From Zizania palustris (Eukaryota > Streptophyta > Magnoliopsida > Poales > Poaceae): a DNA stretch of 64,000 nt. The stretch covers positions 76,356,989 to 76,420,988 of the forward strand of contig JAAALK010000082.1 of assembly GCA_019279435.1 (NCBI GenBank), read 5' to 3'. The translations under genes and the position numbers were made by a program. Shown in pieces: positions 54,137 through 64,000 of the stretch. Within the stretch, counting starts at the first letter, position 1; each line of letters begins with the position of its first letter. The notes under the pieces were generated by a model, which was not told the origin of the DNA, did no database searches, and saw only the letters and a list, made by a program, of their open reading frames with translations.

Positions 54137-54899
54137 GCAAACCTATAGAGGTATTTCACAAAATACCATTAGGGTTTAATTAAACTAGAATTACCTAATT
54201 ACCCTTATGTATTTTTAGAATTATTAATTCTGAAAAATACACAAAAGTATACTCGTAATGTTATTACAACATTGAGCCTATTCTTTTAATATTTTTTCAG
54301 TATTAAAAATCCAAAAAATACTAAAAGAATATATTAAATCTAGACTACTAAACAGAAATATAAACTCCTGTTTATTGGAATTTAAAAATATTTTCTGATA
54401 CGATGGTTTTCAACTAAAACTGACAAAACCTTTCCGATCGTCGACATGTGACACCAATCTACGAACTCGACCGTCAGCAAGTCTCTCCCGCTCTCGATCC
54501 CCTCGAGCCACCTGATCACTTGCACTGGCCTCCCTTTCATTGACTTGGTCGACACGCTGTCTCGATCATCCGTCCGTACATATCTTGCTCTATCTCCTCG
54601 TGCACTCCTGAGATCATCTCCAACTCCACCCGGCCTCCTTGATCCTCTAGCATCGAGCTCCCAGCTTGACCCTTGATCACCCGCCATTGACAGTTGGTTA
54701 GCATCTCCATCCTGCACACATGAGACAAGCCAAAACACAAAACGTGATGCACACCGATCCCCTCGGCACAATACATATCCACACATTGATCCCATCGATG
54801 CATGCAAACCACCACTCACTCATCACTCCAGATCGAGCAACCTTGTCAATCACTCATCACTAAGACAAAAACCACAGTGCGACCTCAATTGGTTTCACA
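54137..54899 (-). repeat. Element H 5' LTR, part 2 (LTR start)
   Basis: On the minus strand this piece begins TGTGAAACCA, has the hairpin partner TGGTTTTT, and then the GTGATGAGTGATTGACAAG box shared with J, L and G. These mark the 5' end of a Sirevirus-like LTR. It joins to 48889 across the DNA transposon. Open frames here (54382-54819) have no recognisable domain. Confidence 0.68.
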
Positions 54900-54932
54900 T
54901 ATGGGCTACCTTAGCTTCCCCGTATCCCAACA
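54900..54932 (+). repeat. Element M 5' LTR, last piece
   Basis: The LTR end CGTATCCCAACA lies directly before the primer site. It is linked to the earlier M pieces by position and by the shared ATCGGAAGTTC-type motif in the adjacent leader. Confidence 0.55.
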
Positions 54933-54933
54933 T

Positions 54934-54945
54934 TGGTATTAGAGC
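54934..54945 (+). other. Element M primer binding site
   Basis: TGGTATTAGAGC, one change from the Copia consensus TGGTATCAGAGC, one base after the LTR end. Confidence 0.75.
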
Positions 54946-56040
54946 CTACGTGCGTAGTGTTCGATCTAGATCGATCACGTATGGAGATATGTGGTGAAAA
55001 TAGATAAATCTACTTTTTTGACCATAGGATTTTGGAAGTTCCGAGGTGTCGGAAATTCCGATGGATCAGAAGTTCCAATGCCAATTTAATTCGATACAGA
55101 GAGTCATTTTTCTATCGAAAGTTCTGCTATTGCGTCAGAAGTTCTGACAGATCGGATATTCCGATGTTGGATCGAAAGTTCTAATCTAGATCAGTCACAA
55201 GTAGTTTCATTGCCTAACTTTGTTTTATAAAAAATGTTGTGACTAGTATGGCCTTGCAAAATAGATGAGATGCATGAATGTAATTAACATGGCCTGCACA
55301 TCATGAATATTATAGCCCAAGGTTGTTCAACGATTGTACGACCTATGTGTCGACTTTTGATGCTTCGACTCATGTAACTAGTATAGGTGCTATTATATGC
55401 AATAGGCTAGTACAGGTTCATGGAGGTCGGAAGCACAATGAAGGGACCATAGATATGGCGATCACCATGTGAAGGGGCCATACTAAGTCATAGTAAATGT
55501 TGTTTCGTGTGGTACTTACTTATGTTCCTATCATACTATTCTTGCATGTTTCATGCACGGTAGGCAATGTTACCTTGCTAGAATAGTTTTCCCTCAAAAA
55601 ATTAAGTATTGATGCTCTTTCTAATAGCTACACCTACCAAGGCTCTCGATCATCGATAGTGGGTTTGCCAAAGAAGGTGACTGCCTTTTATCTTGACCAG
55701 TTAGGGTGGAAGTCAGACTACCACATGCATAGTATTGGTTTGCTTAACAAAGCTATGAAAACGGTTTTGATCTTTGGGGCATAGAGTTGGGTGTCAAGCA
55801 TTGGATGCTACCCAACAAACAAGAGTCACATGTGATGTGATTAGCAAAGAGTTTCTTACCTATGTCAGTTAGCTTCTAGCAGTGATGTCAAAGCTCACCA
55901 AGAGTTATTAGAGGGAAAGTGACTGTTTTTAATATAGTGGAACATATTTTATTGGATAGAAGATAAAGATTACATAGTGCTGAACCTTGCATTATCTTGT
56001 CGATCATGACACCTACTATTGTTATGAACACTTTAGTTTT
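54946..56040 (+). other. Element M leader, no coding seen
   Basis: About 1.1 kb between the primer site and the first Gag homology. It contains more GGAAGTTCCGA-like short copies (55030-55200). No frame gives a recognisable protein. Confidence 0.5.
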
Positions 56041-57238
56041 CAATTTGTGATCTATTCTTGAAAGAGAACAACTGAAAGGAACAAACTTTATTGACTGGTA
56101 TATAAACTTGAGATGTGTTCTCAAACAAAAGAAAAGGAAATATGTTCTAGAGGAACCCTATCTTGATAAACTAGCTAATAATGCATCTGCAGTTGATCGG
56201 AGTGCTCATGAGAAGCACTCCAATGAGTCGCTTGATGTCAGTTGTCTTATGCCTATAAGTATGTCCTCGGAGCTTCAAAAGGAATATGAGAACGAGGATC
56301 CCCATAATATGATTGTGGGAATACAAGGCATATTAAAGAACCAAGCTTGAGCTGAGAGGTATGGTACCTCAAAGTCCTTGTTTAAGAGCAGAACTGGTCA
56401 TTGGCATAAGAATTGCAAGTGTTACTTTGAATAAATTAGGAAGTAGAGGGGAAGTGAGACTTTCACTTCTACTTCAAGTATAAATGTTATTAAAATTAAT
56501 CTTACTGCTCATCTAGATGATTTGTAGGTATTTGATACCGAACCAATGATTCATACTTATAAATCATTACAAGGACTGAATAGGACAAAGAAGTGCGCAA
56601 GAGGCAAACTTGATATATGTGTTAGCAATGGTGCAAAAGTTGCACAGTGGTTGTCAGTGTTTATTCTTTATCGCTGCCCTTAGGATTAGTTCTGGAATTG
56701 AATAATTGTTATTACATTGTAGCATTGGGCAGAAACATTATCTTTTATTCATGTTTAGAGGAAGAAGGATATGAGTTCATGATAAAGAACAAGTGTTATT
56801 CAATATTCTCGAATGGTATGCTCTATGATACTTGTCCATTGTTGAATGGATTATATGTTCTGAATCTTGAGGAGACACATTTATAACATTAATACAAAGA
56901 AACAACGACTCAATGATTTGAATCCTACTTATATATGACATTATCGTTTGGGTCATATAAATGAGAAGTGCATGTAGAAGCTCTAAAGAGATAGACTTTT
57001 GGAGCCATTTGATTTTGAATCATATGACACGTGAATTTTGTTTACTTGGGAAAATAATAAATACGGTTTTCACTAGTAAAAGTGAGATGGTAAATGAGCT
57101 GTCGGAGATAGTACATACTGATATAGATCTTAATACCCAAAATATATGCTACTTCTCATAAGTGCTTCATAGAAAAACTATTTTCAATGAAGACTTAACA
57201 GTCTCTAGGATAGGTATATCATTTTTGATCAATAATAT
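56041..57238 (+). pseudogene. gag-pol: Element M Copia gag-pol, 5' part, decayed and truncated
   Basis: Gag core near 56049-56350 (GTNFIDWYINLRCVLKQ, ESLDVSCLMPISMSSELQKE). Protease to pre-integrase sequence follows at 56647-56880 (LGLVLELNNCYYIVALGRNI, CPLLNGLYVLNLE). After IWHYRLGHINEKCM comes integrase-start homology at 56985-57120 (LGK...FTSKSEMVNELSEIVHTDI). The pieces lie in different frames with stops. The element breaks off at 57238 where the element C LTR begins. The rest of pol is not in the window. Confidence 0.8.
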
Positions 57239-58629
57239 TGTTGACACGAAAACGTGCCCTCGCACTTGGGTCCGTTCGACGATCCAAACATGTGCGGATA
57301 CTTAGGGACAAGCCTAAGCGTAACACAACACCGACGTCGCGTTCCGACTACCCTTAACCATGGTAAGGGGGTGGAGTCGCCAGGTAATTAGATCACATAG
57401 AAATAATCTAATTAGCTGAAAAGAAATATATTAAACAGAATAAATCAGCAAGCCTGAGCGGAACCTGACTGAATCGAAGTATATAGTGCGAAGGGTGTCG
57501 CCGAAGGGTACCTTCGGCGTCTGATGCGAAGGGTCTCGCCAAAGGTTGTCTTTGCCGTTCGGACTAGTCTGGCCGAAGGCAGGGCTCCAAACAGAGCTTG
57601 ACGCGACAATCACCTCCGAACAGCGGGGTTCGGCGTGAAGTCTCTGATACGAAAAAATAACTCGAATGCAACGCATTGGAGCGACTTCGTCTGATGCGGG
57701 GTAGGAACGTGGTGAAGCCTATCGTGACGAAGCCTGTTGTGATGAATCCTGTCATGACGAAGCCTGTTGTGAAGCATGCTGGCGTGCGGGATTTGGTCAA
57801 ACTGACAATAGCGTGATGGTCCAGCACGGGTAGTCGAAGCAGTATTCCCGCTGAGGGGTGTTCTCGCAGCCTCCAAAACTAATCTCTTGGCTCCGGACAC
57901 ATCCGGCGAAGTGGCTCTGAATGTGGAAACCTACAACAGAACAAATATCAAGTACCAATTCATCTTGGGGATCGAATTCTACTAAGTGTTGCACTAAGAG
58001 CGAAGGTAGAAATCTGTTAAGCAGATTAGTGGATACTTCACAGACGAAGTAACAAGGCGATAGCAATCTATTACGTAGATTAATGGATACTTCACAAGCG
58101 AAGTAAAAAAGATTACCACTATTCTGAAGTGGCTGTCGGAGGGCTTCCAAGCAAACCCACGAAGATTGCAGAAAAGTAAAGGTAAAAGTAAAGGTACGGT
58201 TCAAAGCTAGGGCTTTGTGTTGATTTGTGTTGGGGAGGGGGGGTTAATGAACTAACCTCACCCCTATATTTATAGGGGCTAGACTTCTAATCTCTAAGCC
58301 TAATCTGGTAGGATTCAGCCTAATAACGCGTAGGGATAAAAATTAGTTAGAATCGGACACAACTCTATCTTTGATTTCTTGCCCGAAGTGGGCCTTCAGC
58401 CAGGCCCGCTGAAGTCTGCTCCTCGGGCCGAAGCTTCGGCAAGGTGGGCCTCCGAAGGCCTACGGGCCAAAGGTAGCAGGCCTGTGGAAACTTCTAAAGC
58501 CCATAGCTCGATGGGCCTTCGGCCCTGTAGGGCTTCGACCTAGTCTAGGACATGTGTATTTTTGGCCCAAATTACCAAAATTGATATTTTGACAATCTTA
58601 ACCACTAGTGCCAATTTTTGCTATCAACA
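57239..58629 (-). repeat. Element C 3' LTR (Ty3/gypsy)
   Basis: 1391 bp bounded by TGTTGACACG and CTATCAACA in plus-strand reading. The polypurine tract ACAGGGGGCATG (minus strand) abuts its right edge, which makes this the 3' LTR of a minus-strand element. Its right two-thirds match the C' fragment at 2410-3366. It is inserted into Copia M. Minus-strand frames within it (57431-57900) have no domain. Confidence 0.85.
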
Positions 58630-58641
58630 CATGCCCCCTGT
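58630..58641 (-). other. Element C polypurine tract
   Basis: Minus-strand ACAGGGGGCATG directly before the LTR start. Confidence 0.7.
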
Positions 58642-58710
58642 CTTTTAGTGAACTAAGTGAACTAAAAGCATAACAGGCTAATGATGATACTTCTCATATC
58701 GGCCTTTCAA

Positions 58711-59300
58711 AAATTTATTAAGTTGTTTGCCACACACTTGGGAAGTACCTTTTCAATTACTTGCCATTCAAAGCTCTTCGAAACCGCTCTCCTTGTAGAG
58801 ATTCTAACACATATGCATTGCCAAGAGCGATTTTGGATTTTTTGAAAGGACCTTTCCTAACTAGGTGACCACTTACCAAATTTAGGGCTCTTAGTGCCTA
58901 AGGGCAAAATCATCTTCCAAACCAAGTCACCTACTTGAAACGATTTTTGTTTAACATTCTTATTATTGGCTTTAGCTACTCTCCTCTTGTCTACCTCTAT
59001 AGCTTCTAAAGCCCTTAACCTCTTATCGGTCACTTCTTCTAGATTGTCCTTCAAAAGAGTCTCATACTCATCGACCGATAAACCATCTTGCTTTAGAGCT
59101 CTTAAAGAGCCAAGATATACTTCTACAGGTAGAACGGCTTCTTGTCCATATACCAGCTCATATGGACTAACTTTGGTAGCATCGTGCTTTGCAATTCTAC
59201 AAGCCCATAGTGCCTCAGAAAGTACTTCATGTCACCTCTTAGGGAATTCATCAATTTTTCTCTTAATGAGTTTGATCACAGTTTTATTACTAGACTCGGC
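58711..59300 (-). pseudogene. pol: Element C integrase C-terminal part
   Basis: Minus-strand reading from 59300: AESSNKTVIKLIKRKIDEFP, HEVLSEALWACRIAKHDATK, SPYELVYGQEAVLPVE, EYETLLKDNLEEVTDKR, then FQVGDLVWKMILPLG and KFGKWSPS. A frameshift follows and then YFPSVWQTT near the end. This is the C-terminal third of a Ty3 integrase without a chromodomain. It is truncated at 59300 by element G. A stop near 59240 and the frameshift make it non-functional. Confidence 0.82.
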
Positions 59301-62300
59301 TGAGAAACCATGTTCAAGAATATGGTTTTGATATTCCAGATGTGATGAGTGATTGTCAACGGAAGTCAAAGGAAGGGAGAAATGAAGACCTGCGGCGCAT
59401 GTGACTCAGGTACACGGGCAGCGAGCGACAGCCGGGCAGAGGAGTCGCGGAGTCGGGCTAGCCCAATGAGAAACTATGTTGAAGAATATGGTTTTGATAT
59501 TCCAGATGTGATGAGTGATTGTCAACGGAAGTCAAAGGAAGGAAGAGATGAAGACCTGTCGAGTCTGAGGCGCATGTGACTCAGGTACAAGGGCAGTGAG
59601 CGATGGCCGGGCAGAGGAGCTGTGGAGTCGGGCTGGCCCAATCCGGGTACATGGCTAGGAGTGGCAGATGATCCACTGGTCTGTTGACTGGGTTTGACTC
59701 AGGTACACGGGCGGCGAGCAATTGCCGGGCTGAGGAAGCTGCGGGGTCGGGTCGGCCCAATCCGGGTACCCGGTGCGAAGACGGTGGACGCTTTGTCAGT
59801 TTCGGCGTAAAACTGACAATCTATAATTAATTTGTTTTTAGGATATTAATATTTAGTTTTTAAGTTTAGAATATTTTTTTTTGAGTCAGGTGATTTTTTA
59901 AGAATATTTTAGTAATTTTCGGAATTTATTTTAGAGTCGGTTTATTTTACCCGAGGGTAAATTAGTCTTTTCATGTATTAGGATTTGCCTATAAATAGGC
60001 CCCTATCCCCCTGGGGATAGATGACTGTTTTCAATAGATCAATCTGCAGTCCACTTTTCCGTCGCAAGTTTTTGGATCCCCAAATTTTTCCTTTTGCCAC
60101 CGTCGTGCCAGTTCTGTCGGAGGTTTTCGCATGCGCCTGTTAGCTAGCGTAGCTAGCGCATAGGCGGTGACCAAGGCTGGCAGCCGCCCGGCGCAAGTTT
60201 TTCCGGGAGAAAAGCATCGAGTCGCCGGCGTGAAGAAAGAGAGAAAAAACTCTCAGCACTTCTTTTCCCGTGCGGGCCCCACGACGCATCATTGCACTAT
60301 TTTTTTTGGCCATTCGCACGTCCGGCCGGCGTCATTGCCTCCAGGAATCCACCGGCGGGCCTGTGTTTTATTTGTTCTTGTGTGCAAAGCAGCTTTGCGC
60401 AAAGCAGCGGGCCCCACAGGCGTAGGTGTGTAGCCACAGCTCGGCAACCTCCAAGGTGGTCACTTCCCCACGGCGTCAGCGTAAAGAAAAAAAAGGGGGG
60501 AGCACAGCAACCGAGACCGGCTATTCACGATGGCTGGAGTTCCGCTCGGCTGAATGGTAATTAATCTAATTTACTATTTTTTAGTAGATCAATTTTTAAA
60601 GATAATCATCCATTAATTAATTAGCTAAAAATCTATTTTGAAATTTCGTTTTAGTTTAATCTGTTAAATTTTATTAGTTATCTCGTGTTACCTTTTTATC
60701 TGTATAATCTGCTAATATAAAAAGAATAGAAAAATTTATTAGTCGCAGTTATATTTTTATACTAGTTTTTACCTGCAATATTTTCGGGTTAATTTCGAAT
60801 TAATTTTTATTGATCCATGTTTTATTTATTTAATTAGTATTTTATTTCTAGACTGAAATATAAATATTTCGTGATTGTTTTCTAGGTGTTTTTAGTTACT
60901 GTAGTATTTTTATTTAGATTATCTTTAATATCATTTTAATTAGGACGCCGATTTTTTCTTGGGCTAGACAACTTCAATTTCTGAAATTTGCTTTCCAAAT
61001 ATTATTTGTCTGGTTAAGTTCATTTGGGTGTTGGGATTAAAATATAGTTTAGCAAGAAATTTTTAGGCGCCCATTCACCCCCCCTCTGGTCGCTACTTTC
61101 GGTCCCACACCCAATCCGGGTACATGGCTTGGAGCGGTAGAGGATCCGCTGGTTTGTTGACTGGGTTTGACTCAAGTACACGGGCGGTGAGCGATTGCCG
61201 GGCTGAGGAATCTGCGGGGTCGGGTCGGCCAAATCCGGGTACCCGGTGTGAAAACGGTGGACGCTTTGTCAGTTTCGGCAATAAACTGACAACTTATGAT
61301 TAATTCGTTTTAAGATATTAATATTTAGTTTTTAAGTTTAGAATATTTTTAGTTGAGTTAGGAGATTTTTCTAAGAATATTTTAGTAATTTTCGGAATTT
61401 ATTTTAGAGTAGTGTTAATTTACCATAGGGGTAAATTAGTCTTTTCATGTATTAGGAGTCGCCTATAAATAGGCCCATATCCCACTAGGGATAGAGGACT
61501 ATTTTCAATAATTAATCCACAGTACAAAAATTGCCGTGGGATCATCTGTTCTTTTCTCCGGATTATTCTCATCTATGTTTCCTCACGATTTTCTCCGGAG
61601 CAATTGTTTTCGCCGCCGGCCAAGACGTGCAGCTGCTCTCGGCGGGTACCATTCAGGCGCGCGAATTGAAACAGCAGCAGCGGCTGCATTTTTCTTCTTC
61701 AGCATCACGACAGCAGAGGCGCATGACGTGCGGCGCGCATTGCAGCAGCTAGGCTGTGGAAAAAACTGAGCTGCGCGGGCCCCACTTCCTCTAGCCTGAA
61801 CGGAGTAGTAGGCAAATTATTCACGGTGCATGCAGCAGAAGAACAACAGCAGAAATTTGCAAGGCACAGGATTTCACGCAGGCGAATTGAGTCACGGCAA
61901 GAAAAAGCAGCAGACGCTCGCTGGTATTTTTTATCCAAGAAAAAATTCAACACAGCGCAGGGCATTGGTTCTGTCGCCGGTACGTTTTTTTTTCCTTCCT
62001 GCTACACTACTTCACGTGGACGTCGGCCAAGAGCACGCAGCGAGACCAAGGCAGAAGCTTTGTGCGAAGCATCCGGCGAAGAGCAGCCGCGGCGACGTCA
62101 ACAGCGGCCAGGGAATTCGTATGCAGGTAAGTAGTTATGAATCTGCTATTTTTCAGCTAGTTAATTAAATAAATAGCTATCTCCTTTTAATTAGCAGTAA
62201 ATTTGTTTAGTTGTTTCGTAGATAATATTTATCTGCTAGACATTAATTTTTAATCTACTTATCTATCTCGTAATTTTATTTAAATATTTTTTGTTTAATC

Positions 62301-62691
62301 TGCTCATATAAAAAGAGAAAATTTTCAGTCACAGTAATTTTTTAGCCTAGTTTTTACATGCAATATTTTCGATTTATGTATGAATTAATTTTTAATGATC
62401 CATGGTTTATTCATTTGATTAGTATTTTATTTCTAGACTGAAATATAAATATCTCGTGGTTTATCTAGGTGTTTTTATCTACAGCAGTATTTTTATTTAG
62501 TTTATCTTTAATATCATTTAAATTAAGATACCGATCATTTTTAGGCTAGACAACTTTAATTCCAGTAATTTGCTTTGTTAATATTATTGGTCTGGTTAAC
62601 TTCGTTTGGGTGTTGGGATTATATCATAGTTTAGCAAGAAATTTTTAGGCGCCCATTCACCCCCCCTCTGGTCGCTACTTTTGGTCCTACA
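59301..62691 (+). repeat. Element G 5' LTR (with nested solo LTR)
   Basis: Starts TGAGAAACCATG with the hairpin AAACCAT / ATGGTTT, and ends GGTCCTACA. Without the nested copy it is about 1.74 kb. GC-rich U5-like blocks with small open frames (for example 61536-62168) show no coding signal. Confidence 0.82.
59467..61109 (+). repeat. Solo LTR G' nested in the LTR of element G
   Basis: 1643 bp from TGAGAAACTATG to GGTCCCACA, flanked by the target duplication CCCAA at 59462-59466 and 61110-61114. It is homologous along its length to the host LTR (the hairpin, the GTGATGAGTGATTGTCAACG box and the GGGTACACGGG-type repeats), so a member of the family inserted into its relative and then recombined to a solo LTR. 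Confidence 0.88.
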
Positions 62692-62693
62692 AG

Positions 62694-62705
62694 TGGTATC
62701 AGAGC
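62694..62705 (+). other. Element G primer binding site
   Basis: TGGTATCAGAGC, an exact Copia site complementary to initiator methionine tRNA, two bases after the LTR. Confidence 0.9.
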
Positions 62706-62756
62706 GAGGTTAGGGTTTTCTAATATCTTAACCGATTATAAACCTAGGTAGTGACC

Positions 62757-64000
62757 ATGACGTCTTCTGGCAAAATCCCGTCTCTAGAGGCTTTTGGCTA
62801 CACTTATTGGAAGACTCGAATGCGAGCATACCTTATGAGCTAGAGCTCGGACATATGGGACATTTGTGTCCATCCTACTTTCACCATAAGGACTATTGCT
62901 ACGGATACTGCTGCAGATGTAGTTACACAGCATCAAAGTAATAGTAAAGCGGTGAACATTTTATTTTCTGGTCTAGGTCCTAGTGAGTTTGAGCGTGTTA
63001 GCCATCTCACCACTGCTCGAGAGATCTGGGCTACCCTCCAGGCACACCATGAGGGGACAGCTCAAGTTAAGGCTAGGCTCTACCAGACCTACCGGCGTGA
63101 GTATGAGAATTTCTCACAGAAGCCGGGTGAGATGGTTGAGGCGTTGTTTGGTCGTTTTCAATCGATCATTAACAAGCTTCGCGTCAACAAGGCCGAGCGT
63201 GATCAGTTGGTCTCGGATCATGAACAAGCGCTTAAGGTTCTCCATACCTTGGACCCTAAGATCTGGGAGATCAAGGTTTCTTCTATTGTTTAGAGCGCGT
63301 CTTATGATACCTTGACTGTCGCTGAGCTTTTTTGTAAGCTCAAGGCCTCAGAGGTCGGTATTCAGTTGAGATCAAATCTCACTGATTCTGGCTCCAAGAC
63401 TCTGGCTCTTGCGACACCGTCTACTGATCCTACTGCCATGAGCTGTACTTATTTTTCCTTGATGTCTATCTCTGAGGAACAACTTGATTCGCTATGAGAT
63501 GATGATTTGTGTTTGTTTAACAACCGGGTGCGACGTGTCTATGATAAGCGAATGTTTAAAAGACACGGCACAAAATACGGATGCTTTGAGTGTGGTTACC
63601 CAGGTCATTTCATCGCCGACTGCCCCAAGTAGAAGAATTAAAAGAAGGGAACCGGCGGCAACTCCTACAACTCCGGCAAGTATGACAACTCCACTTAGAC
63701 AAAGGGCAAGCCCAAGATGAGATTATTTCGAAAGGCTTTGAAGGATTACATGCGTGAGAACAAGAAGCGAGACAAGACCTTCTTCGCCGAGATGGAGAAA
63801 AGATACTCCAAGAGATCCTCGTCTTCCTCCTCGTCTTCAAGTTCAAGTGATGAAGAGATCATAATCAGGAAGGGGAAAGACAGGGAAAATCCGGCGGGCC
63901 TCTGTTTCATGGGCTTCGGGGACAAGATGAAGAGTCGCTCACGTCACAACCAAAGACCCCACAAGAGCTTCTGCAATATGGCTCTTGGGGAGAATAAAGA
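62757..64000 (+). pseudogene. gag: Element G gag, frame conserved but with nonsense codons
   Basis: One frame runs from the ATG at 62757 (MTSSGKIPSLEAFGYTYWK) to the window end without a frameshift. It has the Copia Gag block LTTAREIWATLQAHHEGTAQ, then VEALFGRFQSIINKLRVN, and a zinc knuckle CFECGYPGHFIADC near 63580-63625. A Lys/Ser-rich spacer follows, then GLCFMGFGDKMKS. In-frame stops lie at 62841, 63291, 63495, 63630, 63639 and 63696. Most would arise by single C-to-T or G-to-A changes. The copy cannot make Gag. Confidence 0.88.

Larger units (their letters stand above)
45363..54899 (-). mobile_element. Element H: internally deleted Sirevirus-like Copia, split by a PIF/Harbinger transposon
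   Basis: Minus-strand element. The 5' LTR is at 54899-54137 and 48889-47182, with the DNA transposon between. The primer site is at 47168-47179 and gag at 47118-45709. A 3' LTR remnant (45363-45607) is homologous to 47182-47425. Pol and most of the 3' LTR are missing. The flanks TATCA (left) and TATGG (right) do not form a clean duplication. Confidence 0.75.
59301..64000 (+). mobile_element. Element G: Sirevirus-like Copia, 5' LTR and gag, continues past the right edge
   Basis: A plus-strand element inserted in the integrase of element C. The 5' LTR (59301-59466 and 61110-62691) is interrupted by a solo LTR of the same family. A perfect Copia primer site and gag follow, then the window ends. 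A long LTR, the CCCATTCACCCCCCCTC box and the 5' hairpin fit the Sirevirus group. Confidence 0.85.

Noticed and set aside
59337..59530. Tandem duplication of the GATGTGATGAGTGATTG region in the G LTR
   Set aside because: The second copy begins at a complete LTR terminus with a CCCAA duplication on both sides, so it is a nested solo LTR rather than a tandem duplication.
1..64000. CRISPR arrays, bacterial operons, ribosome binding sites, tRNA or rRNA genes
   Set aside because: The direct repeats are tandem arrays without spacer structure, and the genes have introns and TATA boxes typical of plants. I saw no tRNA or rRNA sequence.

Overview
This window is repeat-dense intergenic chromatin from a flowering plant, most likely a monocot and plausibly a grass. 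It is built almost entirely of nested LTR retrotransposons plus one autonomous PIF/Harbinger DNA transposon. I found no intact host gene. The only recognisable host sequence is the last exon of a ribosomal protein eL22 gene, carried inside the DNA transposon. All assignments come from reading the sequence; no database search was run.

Layout. (1) 1-2409: Ty3/gypsy Tat-type element A, minus strand, running off the left edge. It is inserted into an LTR (C', 2410-3366) of a second Ty3 family. C' in turn lies in a Sirevirus-like Copia element J (RNase H at 3373-4020, 3' spacer 15924-16584, 3' LTR 16585-18529). (2) 4402-15918: complete Tat element B with 495-bp LTRs and target duplication ACTGC, inserted in J. 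It has gag, an open pol frame, tandem repeats and a five-exon antisense gene. (3) 19286-30841: decayed minus-strand Ty3 element D, split by complete element E (21369-28485, TCTTT duplication). E has no gag or pol and carries only the antisense gene. (4) 30842-31633: 3' end of a minus-strand Copia, K. (5) 31634-57238: plus-strand Copia M. Its 5' LTR is broken by solo LTR L (31814-33438, AGTTC), by Tat element F (33737-45032, GATAT) and by minus-strand Copia H (45363-54899). H's LTR holds a PIF/Harbinger transposon (48890-54133, TTA). (6) 57239-59300: LTR and integrase remnant of minus-strand Ty3 element C, interrupted by Sirevirus-like G (59301 to the right edge). G's own LTR contains a solo LTR of the same family (59467-61109, CCCAA).

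How the parts work. B, F and E share an arrangement in which the sense strand is driven from the LTR TATA box, while the strand opposite, between pol (or the space it would occupy) and the 3' LTR, has its own TATA box, a translated gene and GT-AG introns. In B the five inferred exons join in phase into 1115 codons. E shows that a retrotransposon can move, presumably using another element's Gag and Pol, while coding only for this antisense protein. The PIF element has an apparently complete DDE transposase gene and a complete Myb-like accessory gene, both spliced, plus the captured eL22 exon.

Main points for follow-up: the spliced antisense gene and its conserved promoter, the antisense-only element E, the eL22 capture, and a hairpin with compensating changes at the 5' tip of five Sirevirus-like LTRs.
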